From Hydractinia symbiolongicarpus (Eukaryota > Cnidaria > Hydrozoa > Anthoathecata > Hydractiniidae): a stretch of 64,000 nt of DNA. The stretch lies in the NCBI RefSeq assembly GCF_029227915.1, contig NC_079881.1, forward strand, positions 30,109,501-30,173,500. Reading direction: 5' to 3'. Of the stretch, positions 53,429 to 61,995 are shown one piece after another (the stretch's first letter is position 1; each line of letters begins with the position of its first letter). A program made the position numbers and the translations under genes. Under the pieces are notes generated by a model. The model saw nothing but the letters and a program-made list of their open reading frames with translations, was not told the origin of the DNA and ran no database searches.

Positions 53429-56400
53429 TTAAATTATTTTTTCACCACTAAAACGCATGAGACTTGTAGTTTTCAAAAATATTTTCATTTTTGATGAGAC
53501 GCTGAATAAAAGAAGTTTAATCGCCGGCAAAACGAAAACCTGCGATTTCCCGTAAATCTCGGACTCGGCCCGTATAGTCAAAAGTATACAAAGAAAGTAC
53601 CCAGGGAGTAAACTCATTTCCCAAACGATTATTTAAATTATTATTTCACTACCAAAGCCCATGAGACTTGTAGTTTTTAAAAATGTTTTCATTTTTGATG
53701 AGACGCTGAATAAAAGAAGTTTAATCGCCGGCAAACGAAAACCCGCGATTTCCCGTAAATCCCGGACTCGGCCCGTATAGTCAAAAGTATACAAGGAAAG
53801 TACCCAGTGAGTAAACTCATTTCCCGAACGAATTTTTAAATTATTTTTTCACCACTAAAACGCATGAGACTTGTAGTTTTCAAAAATGTTTTCATTTTTG
53901 ATGAGACGCTGAATAAAAGAAGTTTAATCGCCGGCAAACGAGAATCCGCGATTTCCCGTAAATCCCGGTCTCGGCCCGTATAGTCAAAAGTATACAAGGA
54001 AAGTACCCAGTGAGTAAACTCATTTTCCTAACGAAGTTTTAAATTATTTTTTCACCACTAAAACGCATGAGACTTGTAGTTTTCAAAATTGTTTTTATTT
54101 TTGATGAGACGCTGAATAAAAGAAGTTTAATCGCCGGCAAACGAAAACCTGCGATTTCCCGTAAATCCCGGACTCGGCCCGTATAGTCAAAAGTATACAA
54201 AGAAAGTACCCAGGGTGTAAAATCATTTCCCGATCGATTTTTTAAATTATTTTTTCACCACTAAAACGCATGAGACTTGTAGTTTTTAAAAATCTTATCA
54301 TTTTTGATGGGACGCTTAATGAAAGTGGTTTAACCGCCGGCAAACGAAAACCTGCGATTTCCCGTAAATCCCAGACTCGGCCCGTATAGTCAAAAGTATA
54401 CAAAGAAAGAACCCAGGGTGTAAACTCATTTCTCGAACGATTTTTTAAATTATTTTTTCACCACTACAACGCATGAGACTTGTAGTTTTCAAAAATGTTT
54501 TCATTTTTGATGAGACGCTGAATAAAAGAAGTTTAATCGCTGGCAAACGAAAACCTGCGATTTCCCGTAAATCCCGGACTCGGCCCGTATAGTCAACAGT
54601 ATACAAAGAAAGTACCCCGGGAGTAAACTCATTTCCCAAACGATTATTTAAATTATTATTTCACCACTAAAGCCCATGAGACTTGTAGTTTTTAAAAATG
54701 TTTTCATTTTTGATGAGACGCTGAATAAAAGAAGTTTAATCGCCGGCAAACGAGAATCCGCGATTTCCCGTAAATCCCGGTCTCGGCCCGTATAGTCAAA
54801 AGTATACAAGGAAAGTACCCAGTGAGTAAACTCATTTCCCTAACGAAGTTTTAAATTATTTTTTCACCACTAAAACGCATGAGACTTGTAGTTTTTAAAA
54901 ATCTTATCATTTTTGATGGGACGCTTAATGAAAGTGGTTTAACCGCCGGCAAACGAAAACCTGCGATTTCCCGTAAATCCCGGACTCGGCCCGTATAGTC
55001 AATAGTATACAAAGAAAGTACCCCGGGAGTAAACTCATTTCCCAAACGATTATTTAAATTATTATTTCACCACTAAAGCCCATGAGACTTGTAGTTTTTA
55101 AAAATGTTTTCATTTTTGATGAGACGCTGAATAAAAGAAGTTTAATCGCCGGCAAACGAGAATCCGCGATTTCCCGTAAATCCCGGTCTCGGCCCGTATA
55201 GTCAAAAGTATACAAGGAAAGTACCCCGGGAGTAAACTCATTTCCCAAACGATTATTTAAATTATTTTTTCACCACTAAAACGCATGAGACTTGTAGTTT
55301 TTAAAAATGTTTTTATTTTTGATGAGACGCTGAATAAAAGAAGTTTAATCGCCGGCAAACGAAAACCTGCGATTTCCCGTAAATCCCGGACTCGGCCCGT
55401 ATAGTCAAAAGTATACAAAGGAAGTACCCAGGGTGTAAACTCATTTCCCGATCGATTTTTTAAATTATTTTTTTACCACTAAAACGCATGAGACTTGTAG
55501 TTTTTAAAAATCTTATCATTTTTGATGGGACGCTTAATGAAAGTGGTTTAATCGCCGGCAAACGAAAACCTGCGATTTCCCGTAAATCCCGGACTCGGCC
55601 CGTATAGTCAACAGTATACAAAGAAAGTACCCAGGGAGTAAACTCATTTCCCAAACGATTATTTAAATTATTATTTCACCACTAAAGCCCATGAGACTTG
55701 TAATTTTTAAAAATGTTTTCATTTTTGATGAGACGCTGAATAAAAGAAGTTTAATCGCCGGCAAACGAAAACCCGCGATTTCCCGTAAATCCCGGACTCG
55801 GCCCGTATAGTCAACAGTATACAAAAAAAGTACCCAGGGAGTAAACTCATTTCCCAAACGATTATTTAAATTATTATTTCACCACTAAAGCCCATGAGAC
55901 TTGTAGTTTTTAAAAATGTTTTCATTTTTGATGAGACGCTGAATAAAAGAAGTTTAATCGCCGGCAAACGAAAACCCGCGATTTCCCGTAAATCCCGGAC
56001 TCGGCCCGTATAGTCAAAAGTATACAAGGAAAGTACCCAGTGAGTAAACTCATTTCCCGAACGAATTTTTAAATTATTTTTTCACCACTAAAACGCATGA
56101 GACTTGTAGTTTTCAGAAATGTTTTCATTTTTGATGAGACGCTTAATGAAAGTGGTTTAATCGCCGGCAAACGAAAACCCGCGATTTCCCGTAAATCCCT
56201 GGCTTGGCCCGTATAGTCGAATGTATACAAAGAAAGTATCCTCTGAGTAAACTCATTTCCAAAACGATTTTTTAAATTATCTCTTCACCACTAAAACGAT
56301 TGAGACTTGTAGTTTTCAAAAATGTTTTCATTTTTGATGAGACGCTGAATAAAAGAAGTTTAATCGCCGGCAAACGAAAACCCGCCATTACCCGTAAACC

Positions 56401-57533
56401 CAGAACTCGGCCCGCATAGTCAAAAGTATACAAAAAAAGTACCCAGGGAGTAAACTCATTTCTCAAACGATTATTCAAATTATTTTTTCACCACTGGAGC
56501 CCATGAGACTTGTAGTTTTTAAAAATGTTTTCATTTTTGATGAGACGCTGAATAAAAGAAGTTTAATTGCCGGCAAACGAAAACCCGCGATTTCCCGTAA
56601 ATCCCGGACTCGGCCCGTATAGTCAAAAGTATACAAGGAAAGTACCCAGTGAGTAAACTCATTTCCCGAACGAATTTTTAAATTATTTTTTCACCACTAT
56701 AACGCATGAGACTTGTAGTTTTCAGAAATGTTTTCATTTTTGATGAGACGCTTAATGAAAGTGGTTTAATCGCCGGCAAACGAAAACTTGCGATTTCCCG
56801 TAAATCCCGGGCTTGGCCCGTATAGTCGAATGTATACAAAGAAAGTACCCTCTGAGTAAACTCATTTCCAAAACGATTTTTTAAATTATCTTTTCACCAC
56901 TAAAACGATTGAGACTTGTAGTTTTCAAAAATGTTTTCATTTTTGATGGAACGCTGAATAAAAGAAGTTTAATCGCCGGCAAACGAGAACCCGCCATTAC
57001 CCGTAAACCCAGAACTCGGCCTGCATAGTCAAAAGTATAAAAAAAAGTACCCAGGGAGTAAACTCATTTCCCGAACGATTTTTTAATTTATTTTTTCACC
57101 ACTAAAACGCATGAGACTTGTAGTTTTCAAAAATGTTTTCATTTTTAATGAGACGCTGAATAAAAGAAGTTTAATCGCTGGCAAACGAAAACCTGCGATT
57201 TCCCGTAAATCCCGGAATCGGCCCGTATAGTCGAATGTATACAAAAAAGGTACCCTCTGAGTAAACTCATTTCCAAAACGATTTTTTAAATTATCTTTTC
57301 ACCACTAAAACGATTGAGACTTGTAGTTTTCAAAAATGTTTTCATTTTTGATGGAACGCTGAATAAAAGAAGTTTAATCGCCGGCAAACGAGAACCCGCC
57401 ATTACCCGTAAACCCAGAACTCGGCCCGCATAGTCAAAAGTACACAAAAAAAGTACCCAGGGAGTAAACTCATTTCCCGAACGATTTTTTAAATTATTTT
57501 TTCACCACTAAAACGCATGAGACTTGTAGTTTT
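53429..57533. repeat. Diverged satellite next to the LINE, with 3-unit (609 bp) order
   Basis: Units here carry more private changes than those to the left. A unit with AAAATCTTATCATTTTTGATGGG recurs near 54291, 54900 and 55509 (609-bp spacing); its string is given in two overlapping parts, AAAATCTTATC and TTTTGATGGGACG. From about 56.3 kb a subfamily with CCCGCCATTACCCG, AACCCAGAACTC and CCGCATAGTC appears (56381, 56990, 57395), together with GATTGAGAC in place of GCATGAGAC. The same subfamily resumes beyond the LINE. Confidence 0.82.
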
Positions 57534-57540
57534 AGTGGTG
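57503..57540. repeat. 11-bp inverted repeat across the 5' junction of the LINE
   Basis: CACCACTAAAA at 57503-57513, which is ordinary satellite, is the exact reverse complement of TTTTAGTGGTG at 57530-57540. Four of those bases are satellite and the next seven are the first bases of the insert. The arms are separated by 16 bases. This may be fold-back templating when the second strand was completed, or chance resemblance of the element's true 5' end. Confidence 0.6.
57529..57533 (+). repeat. Target-site duplication, left copy
   Basis: GTTTT here is repeated as GTTTT at 61971-61975 directly after the poly(A) tail. If the last A of the tail is counted, the duplication is AGTTTT (6 bp). Removing the insert and one copy restores an uninterrupted satellite unit (CTTGTAGTTTTCAAAAATG), which fixes both ends of the insertion. 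Confidence 0.82.
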
Positions 57541-57688
57541 TTTAGTTTTAGTTTTAATGGACGTTGAGCATTGAAAGAGACCGGACGTGTTTTAATTTGC
57601 TCTACAGAAATAATTTAAAAATATCGATCGTGTGAAATATGAATCAATCGTAGAAATAAAAATAAATAGATAATAGCTAAATAAAAAT
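57534..57688 (+). promoter_or_regulatory. LINE 5' UTR with two very short upstream ORFs
   Basis: This 155-bp leader precedes ORF1 and in elements of this kind is expected to hold the internal promoter, though no core motif can be named with confidence. Two tiny upstream frames are visible: ATG at 57557 closing at 57574 (5 codons) and ATG at 57639 closing at 57653 (4 codons). They could lower initiation at ORF1 or be incidental. The first bases form part of an inverted repeat with the flanking satellite. Confidence 0.6.
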
Positions 57689-58561
57689 ATGGAGAAAGAA
57701 GACAACTTAACGATTTCAGTAGAGCTAGTCAGAGATATATTCAAAGAAATGTTTCTACAGCAACAAAAAGATATTTTGAAGATTATTAGTAGTAACAGGG
57801 CAATTCTGAACGACAGACTTGATAAAATGAAAAATGAACTAGAAGAAATAAAAGAAACCTGTACTTGCTTAAAAGATGAAAATAAAGAACTTAAATCCAA
57901 AGTTACAACAAACGAAGAAAGGATTAAAAAATTGGAGGATGTGAAAAAAGATCTGGAGGAGAGTGTTACCGTAACACAAGACATACAGGAAAAGAAAATT
58001 AAAGAATTGGAAAAAAGGGTAAAACACAGTAACCACAAAGAAGAGAAAGATAGAAAGAAGTTAAGAGAACTGGAAGAGGAAGATAGAGAGAAATTTAGAC
58101 AGCTTGAAGATAGACAGAGACGAAACAACTTAAGGATCAGTGGGTTGCAGGAGAATGATGGTGAGAGCTGGGATGACACGGAAAAGAAAGTTTTGGATCT
58201 ATTTGAGAATAAGCTTGGAGTTAAAAATGTTGTCATTGAGCGCGCGCATAGGATTGGAAAAAAGAACGAGGAGAAGGCAGAACAAAACACTTATGACCAA
58301 GAAGATGTACAGAAACCACCAGCACGAACTATTGTTTTGAAGCTTCTAAATTATAAAGCTAAGACTGAACTTTTAAAGAGTACTAATAAACTTGCAGGGA
58401 CAGGAATTTACATAAACGAAGACTTCTCGTATGAAACAAGAATGATTAGGAAGAGACTGTTTGGTGAGATGAAAACACACAGGGCGGAAGGGAGGTATGC
58501 TGTAGTGTTATATGATAAATTGATAGTTCGAGAATTTAGGGATAGGATTGCTAATGCCTAG
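57689..58561 (+). CDS. LINE ORF1 protein: coiled-coil, RRM-like RNA-binding protein
   Basis: 290 residues. In LINEs of this type ORF1 protein forms trimers or larger assemblies through a coiled coil, binds the element's own RNA and acts as a nucleic-acid chaperone in the ribonucleoprotein. Visible here: a long charged heptad-rich region at about residues 28-143 (many E, K and L), then RRNNLRISGLQE starting at 144, which opens the RRM-like fold. ERAHRIG follows at 184-190, and ARTIVLK at 212-218 starts a C-terminal domain containing GTGIYINED (237-245). This order matches L1-type ORF1 proteins (coiled coil, RRM, C-terminal domain); no CCHC zinc knuckle or esterase domain is seen. The start ATG has A at -3 and G at +4. 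ORF2 begins 60 nt downstream in the same frame behind several stops. The frame is intact. The function is from family resemblance. Confidence 0.9.
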   Translation: MEKEDNLTISVELVRDIFKEMFLQQQKDILKIISSNRAILNDRLDKMKNELEEIKETCTCLKDENKELKSKVTTNEERIKKLEDVKKDLEESVTVTQDIQEKKIKELEKRVKHSNHKEEKDRKKLRELEEEDREKFRQLEDRQRRNNLRISGLQENDGESWDDTEKKVLDLFENKLGVKNVVIERAHRIGKKNEEKAEQNTYDQEDVQKPPARTIVLKLLNYKAKTELLKSTNKLAGTGIYINEDFSYETRMIRKRLFGEMKTHRAEGRYAVVLYDKLIVREFRDRIANA

Positions 58562-58621
58562 TTTTGTTGCACATAGCCTAAGACTACAAATAATTTTTAG
58601 TAATTAAATTTTAATTCTAAA
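58562..58621 (+). other. ORF1-ORF2 spacer of the LINE
   Basis: 60 nt, AT-rich, with several in-frame stops between the two ORFs. It ends in TTCTAAAATGG, giving the ORF2 ATG an A at -3 and a G at +4. ORF2 would have to be reached by reinitiation, internal entry or leaky scanning; nothing in the sequence decides which. Confidence 0.7.
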
Positions 58622-61600
58622 ATGGCTGAACAAACGAACTACGAAAACTTGGTATTCGACCCATTCCAGGGTAACGAAACTGTACTTTTAAACGATTTAA
58701 CTGATCCAGACATAAATTTTTATTATAATGAGATAACTAGAAACGCAAAATATTATAATCCAGATACAAACAATCTTTCTACAGAAATAGATATAAAATC
58801 TTTTTCAATACTTCATCTTAATATTAGAAGCATACAAAAGAATTTTGAAAATTTTAAACATCTTCTACATAACCTGAAAGTCACATTTAAAATCATTTGC
58901 TTTACCGAAACGTGGTGTAATGATATAAATATGGAGAAAAACTCAAATTTTCTATTGCAAAATTACACAGTAATTCATCAAATTAGAAATTGCAAAAAGA
59001 AAGGCGGTGGGGTGTGCATGTTTATTCATAATTCTATTCTATTCAACCTAAAATCAGACACGTGCGCTAACAATAACGACTGTGAGTCATTAAGTATAGA
59101 GATAATAAGCAAAGCAACTAAAAACATCCACATGCATTTACTCTACCGGCCACCTGCAGGATCAATAGAAAACTTTGAGAATCATGTGAAAAATATTCTT
59201 ACTGATCACAAAGGCACGGGTAGAAACGTGTACCTCGTTGGTGATTTCAATCTAAACGTCCTTGATTTTAACACAAACAAATCTGTACAAAACTTTTTTA
59301 ACTCAGTTTTTCAAAATGGGTTTATCCCACTTATAAATAAACCAACACGAGTGACGAGATTAAGTGCTACAGCCATAGATCATATCATAACCAACGATTT
59401 CACAAATACAACAATTAAAACAGGGATAATTAAAACAGATATTTCTGATCATTTTCCAATTTTCATTACGTCACAAACAACTCAATTACACAATTGCTCT
59501 GAAAAAATAAAAATAACAAAAAGATTGATCAATGATAAATCTATTAGTTATTTTAATAACCTGCTGTATTGTGTGGATTGGAGCCTTGTTTTAGAGAACA
59601 ATAATGCTGATAAAGCTTATGAAATCTTTCTTCAAATATTTCAACAACAATATGATCAGGCATTCCCAGAACAAACAAAATTTGTTAAAATTAAAACTTT
59701 GTTAAACCCTTGGTTAACCAAAGGTTTGTTAAAATCATCTAAAAAGAAACAGCGCTTGTATGAAAAGTTTTTGAAAAGCAGAACTCTTGAGAATGAAAGA
59801 GAATATAAACATTATAAACATTTGTTTGAAACTATTAAGAGGCGCTCCAAGAAATTTTACTATAGTGGACTGATAAATAAACATAAAAACGATGCGAAGA
59901 AAACTTGGAGTATAATCAATGAAGTAATAGGTAAAACAACACTAAGCAAAGAAAAACTTCCAAAAAGGTTGAATATTGATGGAAATAAAATCGAGAACAA
60001 GTGTCTAATAGCTGAGGAGCTTAATGATTTTTTTGTGAAAGTTGGTTCAAATCTGGCATCTCAGATTGAACCTAGCAATTTGAGTTTTAAATCCTTTCTC
60101 ACTGTTAATAACGCACAAATGGAAAATAACGAACTAAGTGAAAATGAATTATTAAAAGCGATCGACTCACTACAATCAAATAAAAGTCCAGGTTTTGATG
60201 ACGTAAATAGTAACGTTGTAAAACAAACAAAAAATGCTATAAAAATTCCACTAATGCATATATTTAACCTTTCCCTGCTACAAGGATATTTTCCTGAAAA
60301 ACTTAAAATTGCAAGAGTTCTACCAGTATATAAAACAGGCGAAAAGACTAATGCATCTAATTATAGACCAATATCAGTTCTTCCATGTTTCTCAAAAATA
60401 CTAGAACGCATAATGTACAATAGATTTTACTCTTTTTTAACTGCTAATAATATTTTATACGACAATCAATTTGGCTTTCAAGCAGGTCATTCTACTGATC
60501 ATGCAATAGTTAAACTTGTTAATGAAATATCAAAGGCGTTTGACGAAAACAAGTACATGCTAGGAATTTTTATAGATCTAAGCAAAGCATTTGACACCGT
60601 AGATCACAAAATTCTACTAGAAAAACTCAAAAACTACGGTATCCGCAATTCCAACATTCGCTGGTTTGAAAGTTATTTATCCAATAGAAAACAGTACATT
60701 TCCTTTGACGGTGGAAGTACAAACTACAAAACAATCATCTGTGGAGTTCCACAAGGTTCCATATTAGGACCACTCTTATTCCTTATATATGTAAATGATT
60801 TAAACAAAGCTTCAAATATTTTACATTCAATTTTATTTGCAGATGATACAAATCTGTTTTATGCACATAAAGATGTAAAAACATTATTTCGCACAGTCAA
60901 TTATGAACTCTCTAAGCTGGCAGAATGGTTTAAGGCAAACAGACTGTCCCTAAATATTTCTAAAACAAAGTACACACTTTTTCACAGGCACAATAAAAAA
61001 GATGATATGCCATTGAAGTTTCCTGATTTATCTATTAATAATATAAGTATAAAAAGAGCACAATCCATGAAATTTTTAGGAGTTATTCTTGATGAAAATG
61101 TTACTTGGAGAGAACATATAAATATTTTAGAAGAAAAGGTCGCAAAGAATATTGGCATCCTATTTAAAGCAAAATTTGTTCTAGATCAGAATTGTTTAAA
61201 AAACATATATTCTTCTTTCATTCACTGCTATCTAAATTATGCAAATATTGCGTGGTGCAGCACCAACGCTACAAAATTGACAAAATTACAAAATAAACAA
61301 AAACATGCAATTAGAATTATTCTAAATGTTGACAGGTACACTCACTCCAGAGAGTTATTCAAAAAGATCAGTGTACTGAATTTATACCAACTAAACATTT
61401 ATCAAACTCTTATTTTTATGTTTAAGCTTGAAAACAATATGTTACCAAGAGTATTTAATGATATGTTTCAGAAGATACAACATAAATATCCATCCAGATT
61501 TTCAATTAACAGTTTTTTTCAACCTAGAATTAATTATACAATCACAAAGTTCTCTATAACTAGCAGAGGACCTAAATTGTGGAATACATTTCTTGATAAC

Positions 61601-61687
61601 GACATGAAAACTATTACATCACTTAACGAATTCAAACATAAACTAAAACATAAACTATTGACTACTGACAATCTATGTTTATTTTAG
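58622..61687 (+). CDS. LINE ORF2 protein: AP-like endonuclease and reverse transcriptase
   Basis: 1021 residues. It nicks target DNA and uses the freed 3' end to prime copying of the element RNA. Endonuclease domain (about 60-285): HLNIRS 65-70, FTETW 94-98 with catalytic E96, YRPPAG 175-180, GDFN 207-210, IDHI 252-255 and SDH 275-277. Reverse transcriptase (about 505-825): SPGFDD 522-527, LPVYK 567-571, NYRPIS 580-585, FGF 617-619, FIDLSKAFDTVDH 650-662 with the first catalytic Asp, GVPQGSILGPLLF 708-720, FADD 739-742 holding the other two, SLNISKTK 776-783 and KFLGV 817-821. The last 200 residues carry the ending usual in CR1/L2-like elements (YLNYANIAWC, RGPKLWN) with no evident RNase H. 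The length is normal for the group. No frameshift, stop or missing catalytic residue was found, so activity is plausible. Confidence 0.96.
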   Translation: MAEQTNYENLVFDPFQGNETVLLNDLTDPDINFYYNEITRNAKYYNPDTNNLSTEIDIKSFSILHLNIRSIQKNFENFKHLLHNLKVTFKIICFTETWCNDINMEKNSNFLLQNYTVIHQIRNCKKKGGGVCMFIHNSILFNLKSDTCANNNDCESLSIEIISKATKNIHMHLLYRPPAGSIENFENHVKNILTDHKGTGRNVYLVGDFNLNVLDFNTNKSVQNFFNSVFQNGFIPLINKPTRVTRLSATAIDHIITNDFTNTTIKTGIIKTDISDHFPIFITSQTTQLHNCSEKIKITKRLINDKSISYFNNLLYCVDWSLVLENNNADKAYEIFLQIFQQQYDQAFPEQTKFVKIKTLLNPWLTKGLLKSSKKKQRLYEKFLKSRTLENEREYKHYKHLFETIKRRSKKFYYSGLINKHKNDAKKTWSIINEVIGKTTLSKEKLPKRLNIDGNKIENKCLIAEELNDFFVKVGSNLASQIEPSNLSFKSFLTVNNAQMENNELSENELLKAIDSLQSNKSPGFDDVNSNVVKQTKNAIKIPLMHIFNLSLLQGYFPEKLKIARVLPVYKTGEKTNASNYRPISVLPCFSKILERIMYNRFYSFLTANNILYDNQFGFQAGHSTDHAIVKLVNEISKAFDENKYMLGIFIDLSKAFDTVDHKILLEKLKNYGIRNSNIRWFESYLSNRKQYISFDGGSTNYKTIICGVPQGSILGPLLFLIYVNDLNKASNILHSILFADDTNLFYAHKDVKTLFRTVNYELSKLAEWFKANRLSLNISKTKYTLFHRHNKKDDMPLKFPDLSINNISIKRAQSMKFLGVILDENVTWREHINILEEKVAKNIGILFKAKFVLDQNCLKNIYSSFIHCYLNYANIAWCSTNATKLTKLQNKQKHAIRIILNVDRYTHSRELFKKISVLNLYQLNIYQTLIFMFKLENNMLPRVFNDMFQKIQHKYPSRFSINSFFQPRINYTITKFSITSRGPKLWNTFLDNDMKTITSLNEFKHKLKHKLLTTDNLCLF

Positions 61688-61928
61688 AACACACGACAGT
61701 TACAACGTACGACACATATAACACAACTCCTCATCATATTCAATGCTAACCTTTTATATAGGTTGGGGGCTTGGTGATAAGGCTATTATAGCCTTCTTCT
61801 CGCTCCTGCCATTTTTTACCTCTCTAGCTAATATTTTTAGCATATGCAATCCTATCTTTAGATTACACGATATAATAGCTTAAGATTTGTATTTTATTCT
61901 TACGGAAAACTGTAAATTCTACAACGGC
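61688..61928 (+). other. LINE 3' UTR
   Basis: About 240 bp between the ORF2 stop and the poly(A) tail. It contains a G-rich patch (GGTTGGGGGCTTGG, from 61761) directly before a compact hairpin at 61779-61795. In this class the 3' end of the RNA is often what the reverse transcriptase recognises, so this is the likely recognition region. No clear AATAAA lies near the end. Confidence 0.65.
61779..61795 (+). other. Hairpin in the LINE 3' UTR
   Basis: AAGGCTA (61779-61785) and TAGCCTT (61789-61795) are perfect reverse complements around a 3-base loop, TTA. The stem sits just after the G-rich patch. A role in reverse-transcriptase recognition is inferred from position only. Confidence 0.65.
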
Positions 61929-61935
61929 AAAAAAA

Positions 61936-61970
<35 letters not shown>
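61929..61970 (+). other. Poly(A) tail of the LINE
   Basis: Ten A, then TT, then thirty A, ending directly at the right target duplication. The long, nearly pure tail supports a young insertion because such tracts shorten and degrade with age. The exact length may be affected by sequencing of homopolymers. Confidence 0.92.
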
Positions 61971-61974
<4 letters not shown>

Positions 61975-61975
61975 T
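61971..61975 (+). repeat. Target-site duplication, right copy
   Basis: GTTTT follows the poly(A) tail and matches 57529-57533. The satellite continues from here with CAAAAATG in correct register, so no unit was lost at the insertion. Confidence 0.82.
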
Positions 61976-61995
61976 CAAAAATGTTTTCATTTTTG
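61976..61995. repeat. Satellite hairpin, example copy
   Basis: CAAAAATG (61976-61983) and CATTTTTG (61988-61995) are perfect reverse complements around TTTT. The same element is present in most units. In the common TTTTTAAAAATG variant the stem is one pair shorter, and in the CAGAAATCTTTTC variant it is weakened. This copy directly abuts the LINE's right target duplication. Confidence 0.85.

Larger units (their letters stand above)
1..57533. repeat. Left satellite array, 203-bp tandem unit (about 283 copies)
   Basis: The whole stretch consists of head-to-tail copies of one unit of about 203 bp; landmark strings such as CATGAGACTTGTAG, GCCGGCAAACG, CCCGTATAGTC and TTTTTTCACCAC recur at this spacing throughout. 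The unit is about 37% G+C. One part (TTTTTTAAATTATTTTTTCACCAC through GAATAAAAG, broken here only by description) is rich in A and T tracts; the other carries most of about 12 CpG sites. Each unit usually holds an inverted repeat CAAAAATG-TTTT-CATTTTTG. Units differ by substitutions and small indels, and the variants recur in fixed order, so the array has higher-order structure. There is no credible gene inside: short open frames on both strands simply recur with the unit, and 203 is not a multiple of three. A centromeric or other constitutive heterochromatin satellite is the natural reading, but position on the chromosome cannot be seen. Confidence 0.98.
57534..61970 (+). mobile_element. Full-length non-LTR retrotransposon (LINE), Jockey superfamily, CR1/L2-like
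   Basis: A 4437-bp insertion in the satellite, on the plus strand: 5' UTR (57534-57688), ORF1 (57689-58561), 60-nt spacer, ORF2 (58622-61687), 3' UTR and poly(A). There are no long terminal repeats and no terminal inverted repeats. A poly(A) end with short target duplications is what target-primed reverse transcription leaves. Both ORFs are open from start to stop with all key motifs, so the copy looks recent and perhaps competent. The apurinic-type endonuclease followed by a reverse transcriptase with no recognisable RNase H domain, plus a coiled-coil ORF1, fits the CR1/L2 part of the Jockey superfamily. The exact clade would need a phylogeny. Confidence 0.95.

Noticed and set aside
1-57533. 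Many 62-121 codon open frames, mostly minus strand, with nearly identical products
   Set aside because: They recur with the 203-bp satellite and use the same few segments in shifted frames. The unit length is not a multiple of three, there is no single conserved long frame, and substitutions show no codon pattern. They are chance frames in a satellite.
1-57533. CRISPR-like array
   Set aside because: The repeats are about 203 bp and directly adjoining, with no unique spacers and no cas genes; this is a eukaryotic satellite.
1-57533. CENP-B box in the satellite unit
   Set aside because: Scanning a representative unit on both strands for TTCG-N4-A-N2-CGGG found only partial matches around GTTCGGGAAATGAG; the spacing does not fit.
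57592-58290. 232-codon minus-strand frame opposite ORF1
   Set aside because: The product is low-complexity Ser/Phe/Leu, the mirror of the Lys/Glu-rich coiled coil of ORF1. No domain is recognisable.
58140-58340. 66-codon plus-strand frame inside ORF1
   Set aside because: It overlaps the ORF1 RRM-like region in another frame, is highly basic and has no recognisable features; a shadow of ORF1.
61085-61687. RNase H domain at the end of ORF2
   Set aside because: The last 200 residues show no convincing arrangement of the acidic residues of RNase H; they resemble the C-terminal extension of CR1/L2-like proteins.
57534-61970. LTR retrotransposon or DNA transposon
   Set aside because: No terminal repeats of either kind, no integrase or transposase motifs; the poly(A) tail and AP-type endonuclease identify a LINE.
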